Source of the DNA: Fusarium oxysporum f. sp. lycopersici 4287
Taxonomy: Eukaryota; Ascomycota; Sordariomycetes; Hypocreales; Nectriaceae
Direction: 5' to 3'
NCBI RefSeq assembly: GCF_000149955.1
Contig: NC_030992.1
Location: 1-64,000 of the forward strand
DNA length: 64,000 nucleotides
Both the position numbers and the translations under genes were made by a program. Positions 23,790-35,664 of this stretch are shown here, one piece after another (positions within the stretch are counted from its first letter, which is position 1; each line of letters starts with the position of its first letter). The notes beneath the pieces were generated by a model. That model had not been told where the DNA came from, did no database searches, and saw nothing but the letters and a program-made list of their open reading frames with translations.

Positions 23790-25301
23790 ATGAGCGGCAT
23801 TTTTAACCAGCTTCGACAAGACATCACAGCTGGTGATGTGCTCTTGCCTGGCGATGCAGGTTACCAAGAAAGTTTGAAGCGATGGAGTGACAGCTGTGAG
23901 AAGCCGGCGGTACGCATCAGACCTGAACAGTGATACCTTTTAAGTTGCTTCTCAGTTGTCAAGGGGCGCAGAAGGAGTGCTGATGATAAGCATCTTCAGG
24001 CAGTAGTAATAAGGGCGACGAGCCCCGAAGAGGTGTCCACTGCGATTCGGTTTGCGACATCCCACAACGTCCCATTGACGGCTCGCGGCGGCGGGCATTC
24101 GACCAGCGGGGCTTCATCCTCCGATGGCGGGATGGTAATAGACCTGACGCGGATGCGGAATGTCAGCGTGGACCCGGCCGGTCGAACAGTAACGTACGAG
24201 GGTGGGTGCTTATTTGGGGACGTCGACTCGGCGCTAGCTGGCCACGGGCTGGCCACTGTTGGCGGAATCTACAACCAAACAGGTGTGGGCGGACTGGTTC
24301 TTGGAGGTGGCCATGGTTTCTTGACTGCGCGTCACGGTCTGGCTATTGATAATCTTGTCTCAGTCGAGATGGTTCTAGCGGACGGGTCCATTGCCGAGGT
24401 GTCAGAGACCGAGAAGCCTGATCTGTTTTGGGCGGTGCGAGGCGCAGGAGCCCAGTTTGGCATTGTTACACGATTCACGTCGCGGGCACACCCGCAAGGC
24501 GATGTTTGGGGGGGTGCCCTGTTGTTCACGTTGGACAAGGTGCCAGAGCTAGTAGCTTTTGCAAACGAGTTTCACAACCGCTGCGCGACTGACCACAACT
24601 ACATGATCGCCTTCGGATGTGCGCCACCGGAATACATAACACCGGCGGCCATGACAGGCGTCTTTTACAACGGTCCTGCGGCAGAGGCAGAGAAATTCTT
24701 CGCACCCTTGCTGGCGCTCGGTCCTATTGCCAATTTAACCGGGATGATGCCCTATCCAACGGCGAATACACTCTTCAACCCAAGGTTCGAAGGACCGGGA
24801 CGCAAGCTGATGGGCAGCTGTACCGTATTGATGCCACTCGATGCCAATAGTATTGGAGAGGCCGGGCGACGGTTCCTGGACTTCACCACCTCTCACAGCG
24901 ATATGACAAAATCAGTCCTGGCCTTCGAGTTCTTCCCCACGACGGCCATTCAGGCCACTCCGCATGACGCAACCGCATTCGCTAACCGCGGCAAGCACTA
25001 CATAGCCGTGATGGCGCTCATGTACGATAACGCATCTCATGATGCTAAAGTTCGTGCCTTTAAGCGCGAGTTGTTTAATTATATTACCACCACTTGCGGC
25101 TACCACGGCAAACGGGCCCCGGGTGATCCCGCCCCGTTTTATGTTAACCTGGAGCATGAGTCTTTGACACCCGAAGATGCTTTCGGCGACCATGTCAAAC
25201 GACTGCGCGAGCTTAAGCGCAGGTACGACCCAGAGAATGTCTTCTATAAATGGAATTGTGTAATAGTGGAACCTGGAACCTCCACCAGCGGCCAGGCATG
25301 A
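23790..25301 (+). CDS. FAD-linked oxidase, berberine-bridge-enzyme family
   Basis: Exon 23790-23909 starts at ATG. After an intron (23910-23999) with a GTACGC donor the long exon 24000-25301 follows, giving 473 residues. PCMH-type FAD motifs are present: LTARGGGHSTSG (the His that normally carries the flavin), then GGLVLGGGHG and GAGAQFGIVT. The C-terminus has YDPENVFYKWN of the BBE domain. The usual second attachment Cys (in GGTC) is replaced: this protein has GGIYNQTGVGG, so a single His linkage is expected. No signal peptide is apparent, so it is probably cytosolic. Such enzymes oxidise alkaloids, polyketides or sugars. Position next to the SDR and regulator suggests a small metabolic set. 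The gene is intact. Confidence 0.88.
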
Positions 25302-27807
25302 TGTTATTCATACATTAAGGGACTGATGCAAATTGATTGGAAGGAGCTATAAGGCTATAGCTAGTCCAAGGAAAAGATGCAAAGTAATAGGGAGGAGTTT
25401 TCCTGTTACGCATTGCAAATGCTTATTATATCAGGGAAGTGATAATTGAATAATAATAGCAGGCTAAATAATTACTATGCAGTAATATAATACTTTACTT
25501 TACTTAGTTTTAGGCTTCTTGAAATAACCCAAAATTAAGTCTCTGACATGCTGCAAAGCTTTATAATATTAACTATTCTATGCTCTTCTTTAAATACTAT
25601 AGTATATAAGCATAAGATTATTAAATTATCAAATTATATAAATTATCCGACCTAGAGGAATAAATTACTATTTAATTTATTCTTGACGTAGATTTATAGG
25701 TATTCCTATTATAATTATATAATATAAAAGTAATAGCTAATTAGTTACTTATTAATTATATTATATTATTTATTAATAAGTATCAGGCTATAGGCTTTAT
25801 TAAGTAATATAAAAAGCTTAAAATATTTTTCTTTTATAAATATAATTATTAAAAAGCTAAGGATAAAGATTTAATTATTATTTATAATTAGTTTAACGTG
25901 GTTAATAGGCGAGTCGACCATCTAAGCGAGCCGACTACTGCATTGTATAGCTAAAAATAGCTTACCCTATAGGAGCTTATACCTTAAATAAAATAGTTAA
26001 AAATATAAAAAAAATACTTTATATAATAGTATAATTAGCTTTATTAAATAATATTTCTTTAAGATTTTTAGCTATTTTATTTTATATAGAAAACCTTAAA
26101 ATATAGTGTATTTTATAGTGTAAATAGACTTTAAAGTTTATAGCTATATAAGAATTTTCTAAAAATCTAATAAAATTTATTTAGCTTATATTTATAGTAA
26201 TTAAGATACTATTAAAGTCTTAGCTATTTTGAGCTTAAATTGAATTCTTTAGAATCTTTTAAAATCCCGGGTTTAAGGTAGAAATAAAAGTGGTCGGCTC
26301 GCTAGTCTGGCCGGCTCGCTTATTAACCACGTTAATATTTAATTAAATAATACCTAGAACTTTAATAAAAATTAATTTATAATACTTAAAATATTAAATA
26401 TTAATAAATACTTATTTTTTTTATTAAGCTTATAAGCTAGCCTTAAAAGATATAAACCCTAACCCTTATGTTACCATATGAATTTTACAGAGCTTGCCAT
26501 TGGGGCCGAGAGATCGCCGCTACTAGCAATTAATACCAGCAGGTCATGGATAACACCAGCCAATGTAGACATCCACAAATAAACACAAGTTCGGTCTTTC
26601 CGTGCCATGCTAAAACCTACTACCCCTGGGGTAGAGTGTCTGTGAAAACGTTGCGGTCAGGTAGACTTCGCGTGGAAACGTTGCAGCTGACAATCTCTTA
26701 AACCCGAGCCAATCATAAAATAATGTCGATTCCGAGTGAGCGCCATTCGGTAAATGCCATTTCCTGCCACACTGTACTGTTGACAGTACTGATTCCCGAT
26801 TATTTAAAACTTCCTAGCTTATCAGTATCATGTCTGTAAGCGCTATACCTTCAAGAACACCGATCTCATCAATCATTTGGCATATTATTGCTATGACACA
26901 GATACAAGTCGTACTCATGATATCAGATCAGTCTATGCTACTCACAATTCGACCGTAACATGCTGAATCGGGTTAGCCCTTGATGATGTGGTGTGTAAAA
27001 GGCCCCGTGCGTTCGACAGCGGTGCAGTGAAAATTATGAATATCCAAGTGAAAGACATTCCCGAACTACAACGCATACTTAACGCGAGTATATTCTCTCA
27101 CCCGTGTTCAGCTCCTATGTATAGAAATGGATGTTGAACAGGATAACTTTGGGCTAAGGCGTGTGGTATGGCCTTCAGCATCGGTGCATAAGTTGAATTC
27201 TAAGCGTTTGCTGCTCCTATGTTCGCTAGACGAAAAGAGAGCTAAACTCACGTATGCCACTCCCCATGAAATAGATGAAATGCTCTCATATTATTGGCTG
27301 GTATAACGCCACTAATGGTGACTTCATTGCACAGCCCAAACAAATAGCCCCAATATAACGCCACAATACACACTCCTCAACCAGTATATGACATAAGAGG
27401 CTACCGACCAACTTCTAATAGACCGGTGATTCGACCGGCTCCCGCCGGTAGTGGTGGTCTTGGGAAACTTTCTATTCCATTACTATTATAGCTTTTTATA
27501 GCAAAGTTGGGATCTTCTTGAGATGATTCAGCATCTAGTGTGTTCTCAAGGCTGTCATATTCGGTCCTTTAGCTCAGGGCATGTACGGTTAACACCGATT
27601 TGTCGTATCGCAGAACATCAATATTCGTCGGCATAAGGGCCTTTTATAATTTCGATATTGCCTTTCTCGACTATAAATATCAGTCAATTCCCGGTACCAA
27701 ATGGATTAAATAGCTCCCAATCATATAAACACAGCAATTTAACATATCTTTATCTCTACTTCCCAGTCATACTATCGTCCCTGCAAGTAATATATAACTC
27801 TTTCATC
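25302..27807. other. AT-rich block followed by gene-free DNA
   Basis: 25430-26450 is strongly AT-rich with a RIP-like look and contains a MITE-like element (separate entry). A short telomere-like tract (AAACCCTAACCC, 26454-26465) lies where composition returns to normal. From 26470 to 27807 composition is ordinary, with no convincing gene. GAAAACGTTGC and GGAAACGTTGC occur near 26645 and 26673. Confidence 0.55.
25896..26332. mobile_element. MITE-like element with 42-bp terminal inverted repeats, TA target site
   Basis: The left end reads ACGTGGTTAATAGGCGAG and the right end is its inverted, slightly diverged copy; about 34 of 42 positions match. TA lies immediately outside each end (25894-25895 and 26333-26334), as for Tc1/mariner-type insertions. 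Each terminal repeat itself carries two copies of GCGAG(C/T)CG. The 350-base interior is AT-rich without a reading frame, so the element is non-autonomous. I do not recognise its family. Confidence 0.7.
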
Positions 27808-28308
27808 ATGCTCTTCAACAACGCCATTGTCGCCATCGCTCTCAGCGTCGCTGTCAACGCCCTTCCCCAGACATACCCCAATAAGTGTGGCGACCAGGTC
27901 TGCCCTGCTGATAAAGCCAAGTGCTGCGAGGTCATTGTCAACGGAGTTGCTGAAATTGGATGCTTTGCTGAATGCCCACCTATCCAAGCTCTCCAGCGTC
28001 GACAGACGTACCCAAACAAATGTGGCGACCAGGTCTGCCCTTCAGACAAGCCCAAATGCTGCGAGGTCATTGTCAACGGAGTTTCTGAAATTGGATGCTT
28101 TGAGGAATGCCCTGCTCCACCCTCAGCCCAAGAAAAACTTCAACGCCGCGAGCAACCTACGGCCACTGCTGCAGCTTCTCCACCCATTCCCACCTTTGGT
28201 CCTAAGTGCGGAGACTCTTTCTTCTGTCCTGTCGGCCAGGTCTGCTGCCCTAATGCTCTCTACCACTGTGCCGACCCTGACAAGGTCAGCCAACAATGCC
28301 CTCAGTAA
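27808..28308 (+). CDS. Secreted Cys-rich tandem-repeat protein
   Basis: ATG 27808-27810, chosen because the next residues (MLFNNAIVAIALSVAVNALP) form a signal peptide; 166 residues without introns. Two near-identical modules of about 48 residues each begin QTYPNKCGDQVCP and contain a CC pair plus single Cys. The second module follows ALQRR, and it is itself followed by EKLQRRE, both typical Kex2-type dibasic sites. The first module starts just after the predicted signal cleavage. The C-terminal third is a related but diverged Cys module (KCGDSFFCP, VCCPN). The design suggests a secreted precursor processed into similar disulfide-bonded peptides, an effector-like or antimicrobial-like candidate. 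The role is unknown; it could equally be a structural wall protein. Confidence 0.8.
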   Translation: MLFNNAIVAIALSVAVNALPQTYPNKCGDQVCPADKAKCCEVIVNGVAEIGCFAECPPIQALQRRQTYPNKCGDQVCPSDKPKCCEVIVNGVSEIGCFEECPAPPSAQEKLQRREQPTATAAASPPIPTFGPKCGDSFFCPVGQVCCPNALYHCADPDKVSQQCPQ

Positions 28309-29001
28309 TTAGCAGATAACCGAAAATCTGCAAACCTACTGAGCTATCAATCAGGCCATCAGTTCTGGCAATAGATTAGAGAGATATTACAACACGAGGA
28401 GGGATTAGGTTCTATTTTAGAGTTTTATCCCCTGTTTGGTTGTATCTGTAGAGTTGCTATATGAAAGATAGGATATAGAAGGGGCTGCTATAACTATAAT
28501 TAGACTTCTTGCTTCCGCCGCGCTAAGGGCATAGTTATATTACAGCATACGTTCTTTAGTAAAATCTATTATATTCTTCACATATTCCCATAACAGACTT
28601 ATAATATCCAGGTTCTATGTAAGTGGTTAAAACTGGTGGGGTACACGTAACCACGGGGGTCGTAACAAGCTTAACCAAGCCTGTAACCAAGGCTTATTTA
28701 CCTCATGCTTCGTATTTTGTGCTTTGCTGCGGGCTCAGCCACTCTGCATCCTCATCCCACGTAATACGATGTGTAGAAATACATGGACCCGCCACTTTCA
28801 TTGGCTAAGACAAGTGAGTGGGGCTATCTTAGCTCTTATTGGTTCTGGATGGCCAAGTTGAATTTTTAGAAGCTGCAGAAGTGGCTTACCGCAAGGCAGA
28901 CTCGTTTTGCAAGGCATGAAATAAATACTACACAGTACTAATAAAGCCATCTCGCATAAAATTCCAGTTATACTAGTGCCTACTGATCAAAGAATATCAT
29001 A
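28309..29001. other. Intergenic, no gene seen
   Basis: The 3' flank of the secreted repeat protein and the upstream region of the HET-ankyrin gene. I see no frame, repeat or RNA gene that I can support. Confidence 0.5.
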
Positions 29002-31471
29002 ATGGACATTCCTTTTGAATACAAAACTTTCGAGTACGATGCGCTTCCATCATCAACCTGCATCCGCCTCCTCTGGCCAATAAAGCGACTTCAAGACCCG
29101 GAACAACGTTCTATCAACGGCGTCCCCTTGATGGAATTCCTGCTTGAACCATCAGAACCTGAAAGATGTCCTCTTTATCATGCGCTATCTTACACTTGGG
29201 GAAACCCGAAGGAGGCCCTAACCGGATCATCAGATGAATATTCTGTCCAGCATAAGCACGTCATAGCTGTCAATGGCCGCTTGTTTTACGTTGGAAAGAA
29301 TCTTTACGAAGCCTTGTATAGAATTCAAGAGCGCATTGTAGCACCAAACAACATTGATGACCGATTTGGTATTTACAACAAGACGAAGCTCATACAAGCT
29401 GCCGAGGAAGGGAACTTACACCAGGTCACGGAATGCCTTAATCAAGGTGCCAATTACCAATGTCAGGATAATTTCGGCGAGACGGCTTTACATTATGCTG
29501 CAGAGAATGGATATCCAGAAATCGTCAGGCTTCTTCTTGTCCAAGGTGCAAACGCAACCACTCTTGGATCGATCCAGACGCGACCCACTAGCCTGTTGTT
29601 TGCAACGGAAGCGGCGCCGATGGCAAGAAACCGCCGAAATACTGCGCACTTGGGATACCCAGGACAAAGATGGATCTAATCCAACAAAGCCTATGACTCT
29701 GACAGGACAGCCTCTCTGGATCGATGCAATATGTATCAACCAGGACGACATTCCAGAGCGTAATAGCCAAGTTGTAATGATGTCGCAGATCTACGGGTCG
29801 GCACACTGTGTCTTGGCGTGGCTAGGAGAGGAAGATGATACGACTCAGGCGGCTTGCGATTTCTTATCGTCTGAACTCGCTTCCCCAGAAAGTTACACAA
29901 AGTCCTTCAGACGGTGGTCTGCCTATCACAGAGGGGAAAGTCTTGACTTGGATGAGAAGCCTGATGGTATCGTCATGTCTGTTAGGGAGTTGCTAGCCAT
30001 CAAAAGCCTGCTCACCCGTACGTGGTTTTCTCGGACATGGGTGATTCAAGAAGTATCACTTGCCAAACAGATCGATCTGATGTGCGGACCGTTTCAATTC
30101 AGCTGGGTGAAACTGTTTTTTCTCCTGTTTGGGCGGTTCGGCGACATCAGAGCCAGTCGTTTCCTGGGGTACGGTGGGCCAGCCATTAAATTTGAAAGAG
30201 CTGTACCAGGCACAGAAGTCCTTTCCCTTTTTGATATCAGAATTCGAACTAGACCTGATTGTAGAGAGGCAAAATCAAGAAGAGAGTGGTTACTCGAGCA
30301 GCCTACCTCACACTCGCTATACCAACAAAAGCTGAGCCTTCCTGCGCTGATTGTCCTTACCTGGAACTTCGCTGTATCCGATCCGCGGGATAGGATATTC
30401 GCATTGCTAGGCATTTCGCAGCCTTTGAAAGGCATGTGGGCGGACTATTCCAAGTCAGTTACTGAGGTTTTCACTGATATGGCTAAAATCCTTATTCAAG
30501 CAGAAGGAGATGATAGTGTTCAGAATTGGACCCAGACGGTAATGGATGATTTGGAACCGTTAGAATCACTGTCGTTTGTTCAGCCACCTTCCTCTTTCCT
30601 ATTTCAATCCTCTACAATTTCGCTAAATAAGCCCAAACATGACCGCCCTACGACTCTCCCATCATGGGTTCCGATGTTCAATCTGCAATTAGTTTCCTGG
30701 AGAATCTACAACAAGAAATACAATGCTTCACGGGATCGTCAGGCTACATTTTATCCATCCCAACCGGAAATGCTCAAGCTTGATGGTTTGGTAGTCGACA
30801 CGGTTGTTGAGTTAGAGGAACCGCCATTGATGACATTTTATGAACGTCTGATAGATGATAATGCAATAGAAAAATGGTTGGGAATCGTATCGCGTATCTC
30901 CGTTGTTTACCCCACTGGAGAAAGTCGCGTCGAAGCACTGTGGCGAACTCTCGTGCAAGAGAAACAAGACTATGAAAAGTCAGAAGCGTCGAAGGCGTTC
31001 TTCAAGGTCATTTTGCTTGAATGCATGGTCGAACATCGGCGAAGGAGCTCTAGTGACCGTCATTTGTCGCTATGCCAGGTCTTGGAAGGGTTGCGGAGAG
31101 GAGACTCAACCAATTTGCTTCCATCAGCCTTGGATGTGATAACCAGCAACCAAGGTCTCAATGATAAGAGCGAGGACGGGTTCAGAAGGTTTCTGGATCT
31201 ACCCGAGCAAGAGTTCAGATTTGGTATGTTTAATTATCTTACAGAGCGGTGTCTGCTGAGAACAGAAGGAGGCTACTTGGGGATATCATCAAAGGAAGCT
31301 AAGCCGAAAGATTGTGTGGTCCTACTGGCAGGCGGCCGAACACCATATATTCTTCGCCCAATTGGCGTGAATGAGTTTATGTTTATAGGTGAGGCTTATA
31401 TTCATGGAATGATGTTTGGGGAAAGCCTCAGAGGACAGGAGCGTGATTTTAATACTATTAAGATTAAGTAG
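29002..31471 (+). pseudogene. HET-domain protein with inserted ankyrin repeats, one frameshift
   Basis: ATG 29002 opens a frame with the first HET motif (ALSYTWGNP, about 29187-29213). It then has ankyrin-type sequence: LIQAAEEGNLHQV, GETALHYAAENGYPEIVRLLL. The frame stops at 29677-29679. Just before, near 29566, homology passes to the +1 frame, which continues as ankyrin sequence (RRDPLACCLQRK). It then gives the second HET motif LWIDAICINQDD, SRTWVIQEVS (about 30030-30060), and DPRDRIFALLGI, with stop at 31469-31471. So the HET domain is split by an ankyrin insert. One extra G in CTTGG at 29566-29567 breaks an otherwise open gene of about 820 codons. It could be a real mutation or an assembly error. 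Intact relatives act in non-self recognition leading to cell death. Confidence 0.78.
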
Positions 31472-32833
31472 CTAAGTATCTCTTTTACTTATAAATATAG
31501 GAGTAAAGGTATGTATGTATATATATATATATATATTTTGTTGTCCAGGAGGGCAAAGTATAAATCTAAGGTCTTATTATATTTAAGGGCTACTATGGAA
31601 ATTTAAAGGCATTGTAAAAGACTTGGTCTAAAGGTGGATTGCTTAAGACTGGAGATATTATCATAATATAGAAAAGTGGGCTTTTAACAATGGTAGATCA
31701 GAAGAGGGTCAGTACCATTCCGTTATCAAGTAGTGCCCTGACTAACTAGAAGACAGGGAAAAGTAAAGATAAGGAAAAGTACTAAATTGTTTTTCATAAC
31801 TCAGAAGCAAAGCTTAAGTTTAATATACAGAAGAATTAATATCATTTAACCTGTCCACTAGCAAGGAAGTCCTTACCTCGATACCCATACTTGCTCTTAG
31901 TAAACGCGATGTATCTGGACTCCGAAATTCCATTATTGACTGCTGTTGATGCTAACTACTTTAGATCTAAGACCACAGTATTGAGATTATTTAAAACATA
32001 CTCAGGCAAGCATCAGACAACGTTATCATCCAGGGCCACAAATGGAGCCAGCATCGGCTCGAGGAGCAGTTTTTCCAAAGCCTAGATCGAGAAAATGATA
32101 TAGAAATGGTAAACGGGTTTTTCGACTTGCCAAATGAGCTACAGATGCAGGCATACTTAAGAGAGGCTTTTTTCCATTCAACGTGGTTCGAAATACATAC
32201 AGCTATGAGATGTGCTTCTGGTTAAGCAAGTCGGTAAGGGGTTGAAATTATCATACACTATCTTTCGATGTTATCCGTTTTGCAGAGAGAAGACAGAGCA
32301 CTTTGTTGCCAGTAAAAAGGGTCTAGACTATTCAAGGCACACTATTATTAAACTTTTGTTTTGCAGTCTGGGTTAAATTTACTCATCACAACGCCTAATT
32401 AAACTTTATATCTCGGCGTTTTCGGCAGCAACTTTTCGACACCTCCGATTAACGGGTTTTACTTTACATATGTTACAAAAAGCTAAAAAGATCCAGTAAA
32501 TATGTACACGTATGCACAAACAGAGTTCGTGATGCTTGCCCTGTCTGAGCTGAGCTCTATAGCGGTCTTTTACATCCATCTTATATGCTCCCCTTGCTGA
32601 ATGTCTGCTCTGATCCATGATGACCCCATATATAAATTCATTTTATTCCTTTACATTCGATACAAAATTACTAGGTTTCTCTCATAATGACCAGGTTTGC
32701 ATCATACCACCTTGCGGCTACTCTTTCACGTCTTGCTACATATACATCGGCTGGAGCCGCCTAGAGACCAGGACAGAGTTACACCGTGGACCATCATTCC
32801 AACATTCGATCAGCAGAAAGCCACATTCAGCGC
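31472..32833. other. Gene-free or decayed interval
   Basis: Contains a TA microsatellite at about 31517-31534 and AT-rich flank. The possible decayed coding stretch at 31880-32225 is listed separately. The last 200 bases are the upstream region of the protease gene. Confidence 0.5.
31880..32225 (+). pseudogene. Possible decayed coding remnant
   Basis: One frame from about 32007 encodes a stretch with WSQHRLEEQFFQSLD and LPNELQMQAYLREAF before a stop at 32223-32225. A different frame just before it (LVNAMYLDSEIPLLTAVDANY) is vaguely ankyrin-like. The composition looks coding, but I recognise no family, and the frame change suggests decay. It follows the HET-ankyrin gene on the same strand and could be a fragment of a related gene. 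Confidence 0.25.
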
Positions 32834-35664
32834 ATGATGTTATCCTCTCTGAAACAAATTGCCATTGCGGCGTGTATCCCATTGTTGGTGACTGCTTCCT
32901 ATCCTACCGCTGTCATTCTTGAGTTCGATGGGACTTCTCAGTTGGTAAGTACCAGGTGATGATGGAGCACGCAGACTCTGGAGTCCCATTGCTAATGCAG
33001 AAGAAGGATGCCGAGGGCTTAGCGCGCGCCGCGGCGGTTTCTCTTTCCCGTGTTGGCCTGGACTGCACTGTATCACGACGATATGTTTTCAACCATTGGA
33101 GTTTCCGAGGTGCATCCCTTAATATCGATTGCAATACCGATATCGTCTCTACTGGATCAGTCTTTTCTACCATGAAATCCATTGAAGGCGTAGGGAATAT
33201 ATGGCCAGTCAATACAGAGAAACTGCCTTCTCTTAGCCCCAAGAGGACAGGCATCTCGGAGACCGAATTGCACCGTCGACGCTACGAACGAAATAACCAA
33301 GTAAAAGGCTTACCTCGTAACAATATTATTAATCACAGATCAGTAGCAGACTTAGATACTTTATCCACTCACATAGATACTGGAGTTGCAAGACTACGCG
33401 CCGAGAATATCACTGGTGCAGGTATACGAGTGGCTGTTCTTGACGGGGGGTTCGATGTCACTGTGCCAGGCTTGAGCTTAACAAACGTCGACTACACCCA
33501 TGATATGACACATGGTGGCGATTACGTACAAGACGAGTGCTGGTTTCACGGTACGCAAGTTTTGGGGATTATAGGCGCCAAAGGTGACGAGGTCGAGTAT
33601 AATGTCAGCGGCGTAGCACCTGATGCGACGTATGAGCTGTTCCGTATCCAGCCCTGCGACTCGTCATCCGCCACACAAGATGCGCGACTCGGTTCGTTAA
33701 TTGATGCTGCGGGTAGGGGCGTTGACATAATCACTTGCTCATATGCAAGCCTTGGCGCCTGTCCTGAGGGTAAGACATGTGTCACATCGAGGATCGATGA
33801 CCGCGCAAGCTAACTAGATTACAGATCCCTGGACCTCTGTGGCAGATCGTATCGCGACGAATGGCACACTCGTTTGTTTCCCGGCCGGTAATCGCGGACC
33901 GGGGATCTTCACCGGCAGCAGCCCAGCCGATGGTGACTATGTCACTGCTGTTGGATCCGTCGACAACTCCGTGACCCCATACTACACATGGGAGGCCACA
34001 TGGTCTACTGTCAATAATAGTGCAGCAGGCTCTTTTAGGATCGTTCCTAGCTCTCCTTTCAACTTCCCAAACAACACAAAATTGACGGTCTGGGCACCCG
34101 ACGTCCCTGCCTCAGACAACTGCCTACCAATGCCTGATAGGTCATCTCTACCTGATGATCTATCAAATGTCGTTGTCCTTTCTAAATATAATCAGTGCTG
34201 GCTTGATGCATGGGGTGGAGCACACTTCCTCACTGAAGCATTCAACATTTCCTATGTTTTGTACTACCCAGGCAAAAGTAACGCGAGCGCCTCTGATGGC
34301 CCGCTTTTCGCTAGTTCTGACTTCCAAAACGCCAAAGGCGTCGCTACGGTTGATTATGACACAGCCTCCATGTTACTGGCGGCAAGAAAAGAATACGGCT
34401 CCCTCGAGATCTCTACTAATGCAGTTTCCAATGTATCGTACAAAGTCAACAGCCTGTCAGGTCTGCTCAGCTCAAAGTTAACGGGCTGGGGCCCTACCCG
34501 CCGGGCTCTGTCAATGCCTTTGTTCCTGGCCCCAGGAGGTAACATTCTTAGCACACTCCCACAGAGGTTTGGTGGTTTCTATTTTCAACACGGGAGTCAG
34601 GACTAATCCCATGATCCTAGGTACTAGCATGTCTACCCCTTTTGGAGCCGGTGTCGCCGCTCTTGTCAAGCAGAAACATCCTGAATACTCAGCTGACGAT
34701 ATCCGGAATGCGATTGCAACAACAGCACGCCCAGTCAAGTGGAATGATGCAAAGGGGCATACACTAGAATTCTTGGCACCAACCTTCCAGCAAGGTGGCG
34801 GCCTTGTCGACGCGTGGAGCGCTGTGCATGCCACCACCTTGCTGAGCACCGCTTCCTTGAGTTTCAACGATACTGCCTATCGTGCTACCAACCTTACTTT
34901 CAGCATTAAAAACATCGGTAAAAAGTCTGCCAAATACCGATTAAGCCATATCGGGGCTGGATCAGGCTACGTACTAGGAGAAAGTGGCTACAACCTAACA
35001 AAAGCAGAAGCTTACCCCAGTCTATGCCGATATCCACATCCATCCCACATCTCTTGAGATCAAGCCCGGGTCTTCAGCCACGGTTTCAGTGTCTGTCATC
35101 AAAGAGCCCGATCTCTCTGATGCCGCCACTCGCGTCTCGCATTTCAGTGGTTATGTTGCCATCGAGGCTGAAGGGGCGGCTAACAAACTCACGCTGCCAT
35201 ACACCGGACTAGGAGCTCCCTTTCTTGTGTTACCGGCTATCAACCGAGACACTAGCATCCTGTCCGAATATAACATCTCAAATGACGCGACGATATCACT
35301 GACTGAAGAACGCATCTTCAACTGCACTTTAAACACGACTATGAATTCGCCAGTTACATTTCAAGACAGTTTTCACCCTGGCGTTAAGGTTGATCTTGTT
35401 GTTCAGAGTAGAGACTTCGCCCTTAGTATTGTAGATACTAATTCTGGCAAGGAGATGTTTGTGATGACACGTGGTTCATCTGAGGATCCTTATCTGTCGG
35501 GTTGGACATGGTACTATGATGGAACTGATGCAAATTACTTTCATTTACCGGCGGGAAGATATCACTGGCGGGCAAAGGCACTCAAGATGACGGGAGACCC
35601 CGAGAAAAAGGAAGACTATGATACTTGGGAGAGTGGAAGTTGGAGTCTTAGAATAGTATCTTAA
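32834..35664 (+). CDS. Secreted subtilisin-like serine protease (S8)
   Basis: ATG 32834 starts a signal peptide (MMLSSLKQIAIAACIPLLV). Exons read as 32834-32944, 33001-33769, 33825-34571, 34621-34970 and 35008-35664; phases agree throughout, giving 877 residues. The catalytic Asp is in VAVLDGGFD, His in CWFHGTQVLGIIG, the oxyanion Asn in FPAGNRGPG, and Ser in GTSMSTPFGAG (about 34623-34655). The long insert before Ser and the beta-rich C-terminal extension fit the minor-extracellular-protease-like subtilases of fungi. The 37-nt intron at 34971-35007 is very short; the alternative is a one-base indel in CCCC near 35014. Dibasic and RRR sites near 33280 (HRRRYERN) may mark propeptide processing. 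Confidence 0.82.

Noticed and set aside
34568..34625. Frameshift just before the catalytic Ser of the subtilase
   Set aside because: A 49-nt intron (34572-34620) with branch-like CTAAT and a CTAG acceptor restores frame exactly and gives GTSMSTP.
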